A stretch of DNA of 64,000 nucleotides, from NCBI GenBank assembly GCA_947306475.1, contig CAMZGS010000003.1:1-64000 (forward strand), read 5' to 3'. The notes beneath the pieces were generated by a model. It was not told the DNA's origin. It worked only from the letters and a program-made list of their open reading frames with translations, and did no database searches. The position numbers and the translations under genes are program-made. Below, one piece after another: positions 12,444 to 24,142 of the stretch. The stretch's first letter is position 1; every line of letters begins with the position of its first letter. The stretch comes from an uncultured Comamonas sp. Lineage in GTDB: Bacteria; Pseudomonadota; Gammaproteobacteria; Burkholderiales; Burkholderiaceae_C.

Positions 12444-12742
12444 TGCGCGCATTGCTGATCGCGCTGGTGCGCGGCTACCGCTACTTTCTCAGCCCCTGGC
12501 TGGGGACAAGCTGCCGGTTCGAGCCAACCTGCTCGGCCTACAGCCTGCAAGCCCTGCAACAGCATGGCGCCGCTGCAGGCAGCTATCTGACGCTGCGCCG
12601 TCTGGTACGCTGCCACCCTTGGTGTGACGGGGGACACGATCCGGTGCCCGAAGCACCGCCTCGTTGGCTGAGCCGCTGGTGCGACAGCGCCGACGTATCC
12701 TCCCCCTCCTCTCCGTCTTCCTCTAGCAAGCAGTCATCATGA
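12440..12742 (+). CDS. yidD: Membrane protein insertion efficiency factor YidD
   Basis: Small membrane-associated protein that aids YidC-dependent insertion. The protein has 100 residues. The family core is clear: RGYRYFLSPWLGTSCRFEPTCSAYSLQAL, with Cys residues in the CRFEPTCS motif, then RLVRCHPWCDGGHDPVP. The C-terminal 20 residues are a low-complexity Ser/Pro tail. It overlaps rnpA upstream and yidC downstream by 4 bases each (ATGA), indicating translational coupling. Confidence 0.95.
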   Translation: MMRALLIALVRGYRYFLSPWLGTSCRFEPTCSAYSLQALQQHGAAAGSYLTLRRLVRCHPWCDGGHDPVPEAPPRWLSRWCDSADVSSPSSPSSSSKQSS

Positions 12743-14421
12743 CCGATATCCGCCGCACCATTTTGTGGGTGGTGTTTGCCTTCTCCCTGATCATGCTCTG
12801 GGACAACTGGCAAATCCACAATGGCAAACCTGCCACCTTCTTCCCCGGCCCGACGGTAGCCACGGCCCCTGCTCCAGCGGCCGACGGTGTGCCCGCTGCA
12901 AGCACCTCCACCGCCGGCAACACGGCCCAGCCGCCACTGGACACCGCTGCCGCCGCCAGCGAGCAAGTGACCCTGACCACCGATGTGCTGCGCCTGACGC
13001 TGGACACCCGGGGCGGCACCCTGGTGCGGGCCGAGCTGCTGGACTACCCCTCGGACAGCGACCGCTCGCAGCCCGTGGTGCTGTTGCAGGACACCCCTGA
13101 GCACAGCTACCTGGCGCAGACCGGCCTGATCGGCGGCAACTACCCCACGCACAAGACCGTGCTGCAATTGCAGCCAGGCGAGCGCACCCTGCAAGACGGC
13201 CAGGACACCCTGACCGTGCGCCTGGAGTCGCCCGAGATGGACGGTGTCAAGCTGGTCAAGACCCTGACGCTGCGCCGTGGCGCCTACGACATCGGCGTCA
13301 GGCATGAGGTGATCAACACCAGCGGCCAGAGCATCAATCCCCAGCTGTACCTGCAACTGATGCGCGACGGCATGCCCATCGATGGCGGCAATGCCTTCTA
13401 TTCGACCTTCACCGGCCCGGCGTTCTACACTGACGAGAGCAAGTACCAGAAGGTGGAGTTCAAGGACCTGGACAAGGGCAAGGCCAACTTCGAGAAGAAG
13501 GCCGACAACGGCTACGTGGCCATGGTGCAGCACTACTTTGCCAGCGCCTGGCTGCTGGATCAGGGCATCGAGCGTGAGAACTTCGCACGCAAGCTGGACG
13601 ACAAGTACTACGCCGCCGGCCTGATCACCAGCCTGGGCCGCATCGAGCCCGGCCAGAGCAAGACGCTGGAAGCGCGCCTGTTTGCCGGCCCGCAAAAGGA
13701 AAAGGTGCTGGAGAGCCTGGCCCCGGGACTGGAGCTGGTCAAGGACTACGGCATGTTCACCATCCTGGCCAAGCCCCTGTACTGGCTGCTGGACAAGATC
13801 CACAGCGTGCTGGGCAACTGGGGCTGGGCGATTGTCGGCCTGGTGCTGCTGCTGAAGATCGCCTTCTACTGGCTCAACGCCAAGGCCTACGCCAGCATGG
13901 CCAAGATGAAGGCCCTGGGCCCTCGCATCCAGGACCTGCGCGAGCGCTACAAGGACAAGCCCCAGCAGATGCAGCAGGAGATGATGCGCATCTACCGCGA
14001 GGAAAAGGTCAACCCGCTGGGCGGCTGCCTGCCGATCATGATCCAGATTCCGGTGTTCATCGCCCTGTACTGGGTGCTGCTGTCCAGCGTGGAAATCCGC
14101 CAGGCGCCCTGGATGCTGTGGGTGACCGACCTGTCGGCCAAGGACCCGCTGTACATCCTGCCGATCTTGATGGGCCTGTCCTCGCTGCTGCAAGTGGCGC
14201 TCAACCCCGTGCCGCCCGATCCGATGCAGGCCAAGCTGATGTGGATCATGCCGCTGATGTTCAGCTTCATGTTCTTCCTGTTCCCGGCTGGCTTGGTGCT
14301 GTACTGGCTGACCAACAACATCCTGTCGATTGCCCAGCAGTGGGTCATCAACACGCGCATGGGGGTGCCACCGCAGTTCAACCATCCGTTCAAGAAGCAA
14401 CCGGCGCAAGAGAAAAAATAA
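12739..14421 (+). CDS. yidC: Membrane protein insertase YidC
   Basis: Inserts and folds inner-membrane proteins with or without SecYEG. The protein has 560 residues. An N-terminal transmembrane segment (about 8-25) is followed by an Ala/Pro-rich linker, the large periplasmic P1 domain (about 70-345), and the conserved C-terminal core of five transmembrane helices, with GGCLPIMIQIPVFIALYWVL near residue 430. It overlaps yidD by 4 bases. A terminator-like hairpin follows. Confidence 0.97.
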   Translation: MTDIRRTILWVVFAFSLIMLWDNWQIHNGKPATFFPGPTVATAPAPAADGVPAASTSTAGNTAQPPLDTAAAASEQVTLTTDVLRLTLDTRGGTLVRAELLDYPSDSDRSQPVVLLQDTPEHSYLAQTGLIGGNYPTHKTVLQLQPGERTLQDGQDTLTVRLESPEMDGVKLVKTLTLRRGAYDIGVRHEVINTSGQSINPQLYLQLMRDGMPIDGGNAFYSTFTGPAFYTDESKYQKVEFKDLDKGKANFEKKADNGYVAMVQHYFASAWLLDQGIERENFARKLDDKYYAAGLITSLGRIEPGQSKTLEARLFAGPQKEKVLESLAPGLELVKDYGMFTILAKPLYWLLDKIHSVLGNWGWAIVGLVLLLKIAFYWLNAKAYASMAKMKALGPRIQDLRERYKDKPQQMQQEMMRIYREEKVNPLGGCLPIMIQIPVFIALYWVLLSSVEIRQAPWMLWVTDLSAKDPLYILPILMGLSSLLQVALNPVPPDPMQAKLMWIMPLMFSFMFFLFPAGLVLYWLTNNILSIAQQWVINTRMGVPPQFNHPFKKQPAQEKK

Positions 14422-14440
14422 GCCTTGCCCTTGCATGATC

Positions 14441-14470
14441 CAATGGCCGCTGATGCGGCCATTGTCGTTT
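14441..14470 (+). terminator. Terminator after yidC
   Basis: A perfect 10-base stem CAATGGCCGC / GCGGCCATTG (14441-14450 and 14455-14464) with a TGAT loop, then TCGTTTC. The T-run is weak, so it may be leaky into mnmE. Confidence 0.6.
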
Positions 14471-14530
14471 CATAAAACGTAGCGGCTTGCGCTTTCCAGA
14501 CAACGATTTGCGCATTCAATGCCTTTGAAA
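14470..14530. repeat. Intergenic repeat, partial copy upstream of mnmE
   Basis: GTAGCGGCTTGCGCTTTCCAGACAACGATTT closely parallels ATAGCGTCTTGCGCTTGCCGGACAAGGATTT at 24064, including a following CCTTTGAAATCG arm. It is the same dispersed palindromic family but degenerate. Confidence 0.45.
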
Positions 14531-14588
14531 TCGTTAACCAGAAAGCGGTACGCGCTCTTTTTTTCATACCACCCTGACCGAGGCCTTC

Positions 14589-15998
14589 ATGCTTGCACGC
14601 CACCACGATCCCATCGTTGCCATTGCCACTGCACCCGGACGCGGGGCGGTGGGCATTGTGCGCGTCTCGGGCCGCCAGCTCGCGGGCTTTGTGCGCCACC
14701 TGCTCGGGCGCGAACTGCGCGCGCGCGAGGCCACCTACCTGCCCTTCCCTGACGCCCAGGGTGCGCCACTGGACCATGGCCTAGCGCTGTACTTCCCCGG
14801 CCCGCACAGCTACACCGGCGAGGACGTGCTGGAGCTGCAGGCCCACGGCGGCCCGGTGGTGCTGCAACTGCTGCTGGCACGCTGCCTGGAAGCGGCGCAG
14901 GAGCGCAGCGCCGACGGCCAGCCCGTACTGCCCGGCCTGCGCCTGGCCCAGCCCGGCGAGTTCACCGAACGCGCTTTTTTCAACGACAAGATCGACCTGG
15001 CCCAGGCCGAGGCGATTGCCGACCTGATCGACGCCAGCACCGCCGCCGCTGCGCGCAGCGCCAGCCGCTCGCTCTCAGGCGACTTCTCGCGCGAGATCAG
15101 CACCCTGCGCGATGCGCTGATCCACCTGCGCATGCTGGTGGAAGCGACGCTGGACTTCCCCGAAGAAGAAATCGACTTTTTGCAGCAAGCCGACGCCTGG
15201 GGCCAGTTGGAGCGCCTGCAAGCGCAGCTGGACGTGGTGCTGGCGCGCACCCAGCAAGGCGCGCTGCTGCGCGAAGGCATCAAGGTGGTAATTGCCGGGC
15301 AGCCCAATGCGGGCAAAAGCTCGCTGCTCAACGCCCTGGCCGGGGCGGAGCTGGCCATCGTCACCCCGATTGCCGGCACCACGCGCGACAAGGTGCAGGA
15401 AACCATCCAGATCAACGGCGTGCCGCTGCACGTGATTGACACTGCCGGTCTGCGCGAGAGCGACGATGCCGTGGAGCGCATCGGCATCGAACGCGCCTGG
15501 GAGGAAATTGCCCGCGCCGATGCGGTGCTGTTTTTGCACGACCTGACGCGCCAGGATGCTGAGGACTACCGCAGCGCCGACGCCGAGATTGCCCAGACCC
15601 TGGCGCAAAAACTGCCTGCCAGCGTGCCCGTGCTGCATGTGTGGAACAAGGCCGATGCAGCCGACGCCACTCCAGGCGCACAGGAGGACGGCCTGCTGCT
15701 CTCGGCCAGGCTGGGCCAGGGTCTGGATGCGCTGCGCCAGCGCCTGCTGGAAATTGCCGGCTGGCAATCCGCCGCCGAAGGCCTGTACATCGCCCGCGCG
15801 CGCCACGTCGAGGCCCTGCAGGCCACCCAAGCGCACCTGCAGGAAGCACGCGAACAACTGCAAAGCCCGGATCCCGCACTGGACCTGCTGGCCGAAGAGC
15901 TGCGCCTGGCGCACAACCATCTGGGCGCCATCACGGGCGAGTTCACCTCCGACGACCTGCTGGGGGTGATCTTCAGCAGCTTCTGCATCGGCAAGTAG
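14589..15998 (+). CDS. mnmE: tRNA modification GTPase MnmE
   Basis: With MnmG, forms the carboxymethylaminomethyl group on U34 of certain tRNAs. The protein has 469 residues: an N-terminal tetrahydrofolate-binding domain, a helical domain interrupted by the GTPase domain with G1 GQPNAGKSS (about residue 238), G3 DTAGLRE and G4 NKAD, and the invariant C-terminal CIGK. It is the last gene of the rpmH cluster direction. The aromatic catabolism block begins directly beyond it. Confidence 0.97.
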   Translation: MLARHHDPIVAIATAPGRGAVGIVRVSGRQLAGFVRHLLGRELRAREATYLPFPDAQGAPLDHGLALYFPGPHSYTGEDVLELQAHGGPVVLQLLLARCLEAAQERSADGQPVLPGLRLAQPGEFTERAFFNDKIDLAQAEAIADLIDASTAAAARSASRSLSGDFSREISTLRDALIHLRMLVEATLDFPEEEIDFLQQADAWGQLERLQAQLDVVLARTQQGALLREGIKVVIAGQPNAGKSSLLNALAGAELAIVTPIAGTTRDKVQETIQINGVPLHVIDTAGLRESDDAVERIGIERAWEEIARADAVLFLHDLTRQDAEDYRSADAEIAQTLAQKLPASVPVLHVWNKADAADATPGAQEDGLLLSARLGQGLDALRQRLLEIAGWQSAAEGLYIARARHVEALQATQAHLQEAREQLQSPDPALDLLAEELRLAHNHLGAITGEFTSDDLLGVIFSSFCIGK

Positions 15999-16004
15999 GC
16001 CCCA

Positions 16005-16050
16005 CAAAAAAAACCACCCACCGCCGCAAGCACCGCGGCAGTGGGTGGTT
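16005..16050 (-). terminator. Terminator between mnmE and pobA
   Basis: AACCACCCAC (16012-16021) pairs with GTGGGTGGTT (16041-16050), with an inner GCCGC/GCGGC extension. On the minus strand it is followed by a run of seven or more T, serving pobA; the stem could also stop mnmE transcripts. Confidence 0.75.
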
Positions 16051-16113
16051 CATGACACTTACGGACAGGAAGACGGGCAGGCCGGCGACGCCCTTCGCCG
16101 GCTTGCGCCCTGC

Positions 16114-18375
<2,262 letters not shown>

Positions 18376-18599
18376 CGCCTGGCGCCTGAAAAATCAAGCT
18401 TTTACGCAGGGAAAAAGCGCAAAGCTTTGACATAGCTGCGGCAAGTGCTCTTCTTTTGGCAGGGGCGGGCAACTACCCCTTGCGCTCGGCGCCATCACCG
18501 CCTACAAACGCCCCCATTTCGCACCCGTCGCCCCGGCGCAGTCGCCGCCGCCACGCGGCGGGTGCGTCCTGTTTGCCCCCTCTGGCCCCGACGCTTCCC

Positions 18600-19088
18600 A
18601 TGCCCCCTCGCCTTCGCCCCACCAAACCCCGCACTGCCCGCGCGCACGCCGCCGATCCTGCCGACCACGTGGATGTCTCCTTCCTGCGCTCCCAGGTGGG
18701 CTACAACGCCCGGCGTGCAGCGCTGCACATCATCGGCATCTTCATGGAGCGCATGCAGGCCTACCAGCTCAAGGTGGTGGAGTTTTCGGTGCTGTCCCTG
18801 CTGTTGCACAACCCGGGCCTGACCTCGCGCCACGTCTGCGCCACGCTGAACATCATGCCGCCCAACCTGGTGGGCCTGGTCGCTGCCCTGGAAAAGCGCG
18901 GCCTGCTGGAGCGCCGCCCGCACCCCAGCGACGGGCGCGCCATGGGTCTGCACCTGACCGAGGCCGGCCAGGCCCTGGCCGCCGAAACCGAACAGGCGGT
19001 CGCCCAGCTGGAGATCGATGCCACCGCCCGGCTCAGCGCCAGCGAGCGCAAGACCCTCATCCAGCTGCTGCAAAAGGTGTACGACTGA
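18600..19088 (+). CDS. MarR-family regulator, candidate repressor of hydroxycinnamate genes
   Basis: A 162-residue winged-helix regulator. The HTH is around LTSRHVCATLNIMPPNLVGLVAALEKRGLLERR, with the wing DGRAMGLHLTEAG. The start is uncertain: ATG 18600 lacks a clear ribosome site, and the preceding 220 bases are open in this frame but Pro/Arg-rich. It sits directly upstream of the Liv-type importer operon, whose promoter region carries GTTAT-N5-ATAAT; a matching site precedes the hydroxycinnamoyl-CoA hydratase-lyase gene 12 kb away. MarR proteins (FerR, FerC, CouR) control such genes in other bacteria, so that role is proposed by analogy. Confidence 0.75.
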   Translation: MPPRLRPTKPRTARAHAADPADHVDVSFLRSQVGYNARRAALHIIGIFMERMQAYQLKVVEFSVLSLLLHNPGLTSRHVCATLNIMPPNLVGLVAALEKRGLLERRPHPSDGRAMGLHLTEAGQALAAETEQAVAQLEIDATARLSASERKTLIQLLQKVYD

Positions 19089-19144
19089 GCCCCACGGGGG
19101 CAGGGAAACCCCCAATAAAAAACGGGCCCTTCCAGCTTGAGTTA

Positions 19145-19159
19145 GTTATATTTCATAAT
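19145..19159. promoter_or_regulatory. Candidate operator A, GTTAT-N5-ATAAT
   Basis: An imperfect 15-base dyad about 70 bases before the importer gene. The surrounding 24 bases (from TTAGTTAT) match 19 of 24 positions of the minus-strand sequence at 31359-31382, upstream of the ech operon. This suggests one regulator controls both units. Confidence 0.5.
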
Positions 19160-19230
19160 CAAAATAAGCAGGAGATTCCGTGCCCTTTTGCGCACGGGCT
19201 TCCAAGAAACACCTTCCCTGGAGACCCGAC

Positions 19231-20367
19231 ATGCATCCCTTGCGTACCCCCATTGCCGCCGCCCTTGCACTGGCCCTGAGTGGGCTGGCTCATGCCGACA
19301 TCACCGTGGGCGTGGTTCAACCACTTACGGGTCCGGCCTCGGGCCTGGGCATTCCGGTGAAAAACGCCATCGCCATCTGGCCCAAGACCATGGCTGGCGA
19401 AAACCTCAAAGTCATCATCCTGGATGACGCCAGCGACCCGACCGCCGGTGTCAAGGCCACGCAGCGCCTGATCACCGAGGAAAAGGTGGACGTCATCGTC
19501 GGCTCCACCGCCACGCCGGTGGCCATTCCCATGGCCGACGTGGCTTCTGCCTCTGGCACCGTGCAGCTGGCCACCTCGCCGGCAGCGCTGCCCCCGGGCA
19601 AGGACAAGTGGACCTTCCGCCTGACGCAGAGCAACGGCGTGATGGCCTACGCCATGGTCCAGCACATGCAGAAGCAGGGCATCAAGACCGTGGGCTTCCT
19701 GGGTTACTCCGATGCCTATGGCGAGCTGTGGCTCAAGAGCTTCTCCGAAGAGGCTGCCAAGGCCGGCATCAAGCTGGTGGCCACCGAGCGCTTTGCGCGC
19801 AACGACACCAGCGTGACGGCGCAGGCGCTGAAGATCACCTCGGCTCGCCCCGATGCGGTGCTGATCGTGGCTTCCGGCAGCGGCGCCGGCATGCCGCAAA
19901 AGGCCATCAAGGCCCGTGGCTACCAGGGCAAGGTCTATCAGACGCACGCTGCTGCCACGCACGACCTGATGCGCACTGCCGGCAAGGACGCCGAGGGCAC
20001 CTTTGTGGTCTCCGGCCCCGGCCCGCTGGCCGAGCAGCTGCCCGACAACCACCCCTCCAAGCCACTGTCGATCCAGTACGTGCAGTCCTTCGAGAAGGCC
20101 TATGGCCCGGGCACGCGCACCCAGTTCGCCGCACACGGCTTTGATGCCTACGTGGTGCTGGAGAAGGCCTCCACCCTGGCGCTGCAAAAGGCCAAGTCCG
20201 GCACCCCCGAGTTCCGCGCGGCGCTGCGCGACGCCCTGGAGACCATGGGCCGCACCGTCATCTCGCAAGGCGTGCTGGACTGGACTCCCGCCGACCACTG
20301 GGGCTTCACCAATGAGACCGGTGTGATGCTCCAGGTCGTCAACGGCGAGTTCAAGGTCGCCCAGTAA
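19231..20367 (+). CDS. Liv-type ABC transporter, periplasmic substrate-binding protein
   Basis: Type 1 periplasmic binding protein of the branched-chain amino acid/aromatic acid class, 378 residues. The signal peptide is MHPLRTPIAAALALALSGLAHA with cleavage before DITVG. The fold features are typical: ITVGVVQPLTGPASGLG, ILDDASDPTAGVKATQRLI, VDVIVGSTATPVAIPMAD. A ribosome site (CTGGAGA) sits at 19218-19224. It leads an operon with permease, fused permease-ATPase and ATPase genes. The shared operator with the ech operon suggests hydroxycinnamates or related aromatic acids as substrate, as for the CouP-type systems of Rhodopseudomonas; this is inference. Confidence 0.88.
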   Translation: MHPLRTPIAAALALALSGLAHADITVGVVQPLTGPASGLGIPVKNAIAIWPKTMAGENLKVIILDDASDPTAGVKATQRLITEEKVDVIVGSTATPVAIPMADVASASGTVQLATSPAALPPGKDKWTFRLTQSNGVMAYAMVQHMQKQGIKTVGFLGYSDAYGELWLKSFSEEAAKAGIKLVATERFARNDTSVTAQALKITSARPDAVLIVASGSGAGMPQKAIKARGYQGKVYQTHAAATHDLMRTAGKDAEGTFVVSGPGPLAEQLPDNHPSKPLSIQYVQSFEKAYGPGTRTQFAAHGFDAYVVLEKASTLALQKAKSGTPEFRAALRDALETMGRTVISQGVLDWTPADHWGFTNETGVMLQVVNGEFKVAQ

Positions 20368-20447
20368 CTTGTACCCTCCCATGGCCTGGACGCCAGCAAG
20401 GCTCTGCCTTCTGCGCGACAGGCCATGATCTTTTTCGGATTTCAGTC

Positions 20448-21488
20448 ATGGATCTCACCATTGCCGGCGTGCTGGCGGTGGACGGCCTGACCAACGGCGC
20501 GGTGTATGCGCTGCTGGGCATGGGCATCGTCCTCGTGTTCTCGGTCACCCGGATCATCTTCATTCCGCAGGGCGAGTTCGTCGCCTACGGCGCACTGACG
20601 CTGGCCATCTTCCAGACCGGGCAGGTTCCAGGCACGGTCTGGCTGTTGTTTCTCCTGGCGGGCCTGGCCGCGCTGATGGAGCTGGTGACCGTGTGGCGGC
20701 ACCGGCGCAGCGCCGCGCCCGCCATTCGCGCAGCCCTGCTCACCAGCCTGCCTGCGCTGGTCGTCGGGCTGTTTTCCCTGTGGGCAGCGCCGCACAACTT
20801 CCCCCTGGTGGTGCAGGCGCTGCTGTCGCTGGCCATCGTCACCGCCTACGGCCCGCTGATCTACCGTGTGGCCTACCAGTCGCTGGCAGGTTCCAGTTCG
20901 CTGGTGCTGCTCATCGTCTCGGTGGGCGTGCACTTTGCCATGACCGGCCTGGGCCTGCTGTTCTTTGGCGCCGAGGGCTTCCGCAACCCGTCGTTCTGGG
21001 ATGAGTACTTTGACCTCGGCCCCCTGTCCCTGAGCGGCCAGGCACTGATCATCTTCCTGGCCTCGGCCGCGCTGATCGTGCTGCTGTGGCTGTTCTTCGA
21101 GCGCACCCTGTACGGCAAGGCCCTGCAGGCCACCGCCGTCAACCGCCTGGGCGCACGCCTGATGGGCATCTCCACCACCGGCGCCGGGCAGCTCACCTTT
21201 GCCATGGCTGCGCTGATCGGTGCGCTGTCGGGTCTGCTCATCGGCCCCACCACCACGGTGTTCTACGACTCGGGCTTTCTGATTGGCCTCAAGGGCTTTG
21301 TGGCCGCCGTGGTCGCCGGCCTGCACAGCTACCCCGGTGCGCTGCTGGGCGCGCTGGGCGTGGGCATCATCGAATCGTTTGGCTCGTTCTGGGACAGCGC
21401 CTTCAAGGAAGTGATTGTGTTCACCCTGGTTCTGCCGGTGCTGCTGTGGCGCTCGCTGCGTTCGCCTCACGCTGAAGAGGAGCATTGA
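20448..21488 (+). CDS. Liv-type ABC transporter permease (LivH-like)
   Basis: Inner-membrane permease of 346 residues with about eight hydrophobic segments. The start MDLTIAGVLAVDGLTNGAVYALLGMGIVLVFSVTRIIFIPQGEFVAYGA is characteristic of LivH (NGAVYALLGMGIVLVFSV). Near residue 245 the GAGQLTFAMAALIGALSGLL segment represents the cytoplasmic loop region that contacts the ATPase. It lies 80 bases after the binding-protein gene and 4 bases before the next gene. Confidence 0.93.
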   Translation: MDLTIAGVLAVDGLTNGAVYALLGMGIVLVFSVTRIIFIPQGEFVAYGALTLAIFQTGQVPGTVWLLFLLAGLAALMELVTVWRHRRSAAPAIRAALLTSLPALVVGLFSLWAAPHNFPLVVQALLSLAIVTAYGPLIYRVAYQSLAGSSSLVLLIVSVGVHFAMTGLGLLFFGAEGFRNPSFWDEYFDLGPLSLSGQALIIFLASAALIVLLWLFFERTLYGKALQATAVNRLGARLMGISTTGAGQLTFAMAALIGALSGLLIGPTTTVFYDSGFLIGLKGFVAAVVAGLHSYPGALLGALGVGIIESFGSFWDSAFKEVIVFTLVLPVLLWRSLRSPHAEEEH

Positions 21489-21492
21489 CCCC

Positions 21493-23313
21493 ATGACGAT
21501 ATCCGCTGCATCCCTCCCCTCCCCGACCCCAGAGGCCGCAACCGGCAGCCGTCTGCGCACGTTCGGCCTGCCCGCGCTGGCTGTGGCGCTGGCACTGCTG
21601 GCGCTGCTGCCGCTGCCCGACTTCTGGATCATCCAGCTCAACTACATCGGCATTTATGTGCTGCCCGTGCTGGGCCTGGTGCTGCTGACCGGCGTGTGCG
21701 GTCTGACCTCCTTCGGTCAGGCGGCCTTCGTCGGCCTGGGTGCCTATACCAGTGCCTACCTGACGGTGAATCTGGGCCTGTCGCCCTGGCTGACGCTGTT
21801 CATCGGCCTGGGGCTGACGGCCGTCAGCGCTGCGCTGATCGGCGCCATCACCCTGCGCATGTCTGGCCACTATCTGCCGCTGGCCACCATGGCCTGGGCG
21901 CTGTCGCTGTACTACCTGATGGGCAATCTGGACGCCCTGGGCAAGTACGACGGCATTCTGGGCGTGCCCGGCCTGACCATTTTTGGTCAGGACATCGGCC
22001 AGCTGCGCCTGTTCTACGCCCTGGTCTGGGTGATTGCCCTGCTGGCCTGCGTGGCCGTGGTGCGGCTGCTGGACTCGCGCACGGGCCGCGCCATCCGTGC
22101 GCTGGCCGGTGGCTCGCAAATGGCCGAGGCCATGGGCGTCGATACCCTGCGCTACAAGGTGGGCGTGTTTGTGCTGGCCGCGCTGCTGGCCTGCGTGTCG
22201 GGCTGGCTGTTTGCGCACTTTCAGCGCACCGTCAACCCGTCGCCCTTCGGGCTGAAGATGGGTATTGAATACCTGTTCATGGCCGTGCTCGGCGGCGCCG
22301 CCCACGTCTGGGGCGCAGTGGCCGGCTCGGGCATCGTCAAGCTGATGGAAGACCAGTTGCAGGTGCTGCTGCCCAAGCTGATCGGCACCAGCGGCAACTA
22401 TGAACTGATCGTCTTTGGCATCCTGATCGTGCTGGTGCTCAAGTACCTGCCCGATGGTCTGTGGGAAGCCATCGACCGGCGCCTGCCGCGCGCCACGCGC
22501 AAGCAGGACTGGGCCGATGCCCCGGCGCTGCCCACCAAGGCCAAGCCGGCTGCTGGCGAAGTGGTGCTGGATGTGCGCGCCATCCGCAAGCAGTTTGGCG
22601 GGCTGGTGGCGGTCAACGACATCAGCTTCCAGGTGCGCTCCGGCCAGATCACCGGCCTGATCGGCCCCAACGGCGCAGGCAAATCCACCACCTTCAACCT
22701 GGTCACCGGCGTGCTGCCGCTGACCAGCGGCGAGGTCGTGTTCCGGGGCGAGCGCATCAGCGGCCTGGGCGCACGCCGGATTGCGCAGCGCGGTGTCTCG
22801 CGCACCTTCCAGCACGTGAAGATGGTGCCGGACATGACGGTGCTGGAAAACGTCGCCCTGGGCACGCACCTGCGCAGCCGCAGTGGCGCGACCGCTGCCA
22901 TGCTGCGCCTGGATCGGGCGGAAGAGCGCACCCTGTTTGCCGAAGCCGAGCGCCAGCTGCGCCGCGTGGGCATGGGCCATCTGCTGCACCACAAGGCGGG
23001 CGACCTGGCCATGGGCCAGCAGCGCCTGCTGGAGATTGCGCGCGCCCTGTGCGCCGACCCGGCGCTGCTGCTGCTGGATGAGCCGGCCGCCGGTCTGCGC
23101 CACAAGGAAAAGCAGGAGCTGGCCGAAGTGCTGCGTGGCCTGCGCGCCGAGGGCATGGCCATCCTGCTGGTGGAGCACGACATGGGCCTGGTGATGGACA
23201 TTTGCGACCACATCGTCGTCATGGAGTTTGGCACCCATCTGATGGAAGGCACCCCTGCCGAAGTGCAGCGCAGCGAAAAGGTGCGCGCCGCCTACCTGGG
23301 AACGGAGCATTGA
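21493..23313 (+). CDS. Fused Liv-type permease (LivM) and ATPase (LivG)
   Basis: A single 606-residue polypeptide. Residues about 15-330 form the LivM-like permease (GVCGLTSFGQAAFVGLGAYTSA is diagnostic); a short linker (RKQDWADAPALPTKAKPAAG) leads to the LivG-like ATPase at about 350-606, with Walker A GPNGAGKST, Walker B LLLLDEPAAGL and H-loop EHDMGLV. The ABC signature reads LAMGQQR, with Ala where LSGGQ has Ser, a variant often seen in this subfamily. The start at 21493 follows the livH-like stop closely; an earlier in-frame start would overlap that gene. Fusion ties permease and ATPase stoichiometry one to one. Confidence 0.93.
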   Translation: MTISAASLPSPTPEAATGSRLRTFGLPALAVALALLALLPLPDFWIIQLNYIGIYVLPVLGLVLLTGVCGLTSFGQAAFVGLGAYTSAYLTVNLGLSPWLTLFIGLGLTAVSAALIGAITLRMSGHYLPLATMAWALSLYYLMGNLDALGKYDGILGVPGLTIFGQDIGQLRLFYALVWVIALLACVAVVRLLDSRTGRAIRALAGGSQMAEAMGVDTLRYKVGVFVLAALLACVSGWLFAHFQRTVNPSPFGLKMGIEYLFMAVLGGAAHVWGAVAGSGIVKLMEDQLQVLLPKLIGTSGNYELIVFGILIVLVLKYLPDGLWEAIDRRLPRATRKQDWADAPALPTKAKPAAGEVVLDVRAIRKQFGGLVAVNDISFQVRSGQITGLIGPNGAGKSTTFNLVTGVLPLTSGEVVFRGERISGLGARRIAQRGVSRTFQHVKMVPDMTVLENVALGTHLRSRSGATAAMLRLDRAEERTLFAEAERQLRRVGMGHLLHHKAGDLAMGQQRLLEIARALCADPALLLLDEPAAGLRHKEKQELAEVLRGLRAEGMAILLVEHDMGLVMDICDHIVVMEFGTHLMEGTPAEVQRSEKVRAAYLGTEH

Positions 23314-23315
23314 AG

Positions 23316-24065
23316 ATGAGCACGCCCCCCCTACTGCAAATCAACGGCCTGCACGCAGGCTATGGCCGCGCCGAAGTGCTGCACGGCATCGACCTGCGCC
23401 TGGACAAGGGCAGCATCGTCACCGTCATCGGCCCCAATGGCGCGGGCAAATCGACCCTGCTCAACACCATCATGGGCGTGCTGCCCGGCAAGGGCAGCAT
23501 CACCTACGACGGCCAGCCGGTGCAGGACATGTCGCTGGAAGAGCGCGTCATGCTCGGCATTGCGCTGGTGCCGGAAAAGCGCGAGCTGTTTTCCAGCATG
23601 ACGGTGGAGGACAACCTGGTGCTGGGCGGCTTTCGCCAGATGCGCCTGGGCCAGCGCCAGTGGCGCGCGCGCATCGACGATGTCTATGACCTGTTTCCGC
23701 GCCTGAAAGAGCGGCGCCTGCAGATCTCGGGTACGCTCTCGGGTGGTGAGCGCCAGATGCTGGCCGTCGGCCGCGCGCTGATGTCGCGCCCGCAGCTGCT
23801 CATGCTCGACGAGCCCAGCCTGGGCCTGGCGCCGCTGATCGTGCAGGAGATTCTGGAGAACGTGAAGGCCCTGCGCACCACGGGCGTGTCCATCCTGCTG
23901 GTGGAACAGAACGCCCGCGCCGCACTGGAAGTGGCCGACTATGGCTACGTGCTGGAGATGGGCAGCGTCAGCCTGCACGGCCCGGCCGAAGAACTGGCGC
24001 ACGACCAGCGCGTCATCGACACCTACCTGGGCGCCGCCGCCAGCCCGGCCACGGTAGAGGATTGA
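23316..24065 (+). CDS. Liv-type ABC transporter ATPase (LivF-like)
   Basis: Second ATPase of the importer, 249 residues. Walker A GPNGAGKST is at about 38-46, signature LSGGERQML, Walker B LLMLDEPSLGLAP, and the LivF-typical VPEKRELFSSMTVEDNL. The start at 23316 lies 2 bases after the upstream stop; upstream in-frame codons have no homology. This completes a full four-domain importer with the gene fused upstream. A repeat with a palindrome follows the stop. Confidence 0.94.
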   Translation: MSTPPLLQINGLHAGYGRAEVLHGIDLRLDKGSIVTVIGPNGAGKSTLLNTIMGVLPGKGSITYDGQPVQDMSLEERVMLGIALVPEKRELFSSMTVEDNLVLGGFRQMRLGQRQWRARIDDVYDLFPRLKERRLQISGTLSGGERQMLAVGRALMSRPQLLMLDEPSLGLAPLIVQEILENVKALRTTGVSILLVEQNARAALEVADYGYVLEMGSVSLHGPAEELAHDQRVIDTYLGAAASPATVED

Positions 24066-24140
24066 TAGCGTCTTGCGCTTGCCGGACAAGGATTTCAGGC
24101 CGTTTTATGCCTGAAATGCAGCTACAGCAAGCGCCAGCCG
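24063..24140. repeat. Palindromic intergenic repeat, copy between livF-like and lysR genes
   Basis: ATAGCGTCTTGCGCTTGCC at the left and AGCTACAGCAAGCGCC at the right flank a central hairpin, ATTTCAGGC (24092-24100) with GCCTGAAAT (24109-24117) and an 8-base loop. It begins within the stop region of the ATPase gene. The hairpin lies between convergent genes and may act as a bidirectional terminator. Confidence 0.6.
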
Positions 24141-24142
24141 CT

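Noticed and set aside
22990..23050. Non-functional ATPase suggested by LAMGQQR instead of LSGGQ in the LivM-LivG fusion
   Set aside because: Walker A, Walker B and H-loop are intact, and this subfamily commonly varies in the signature motif.
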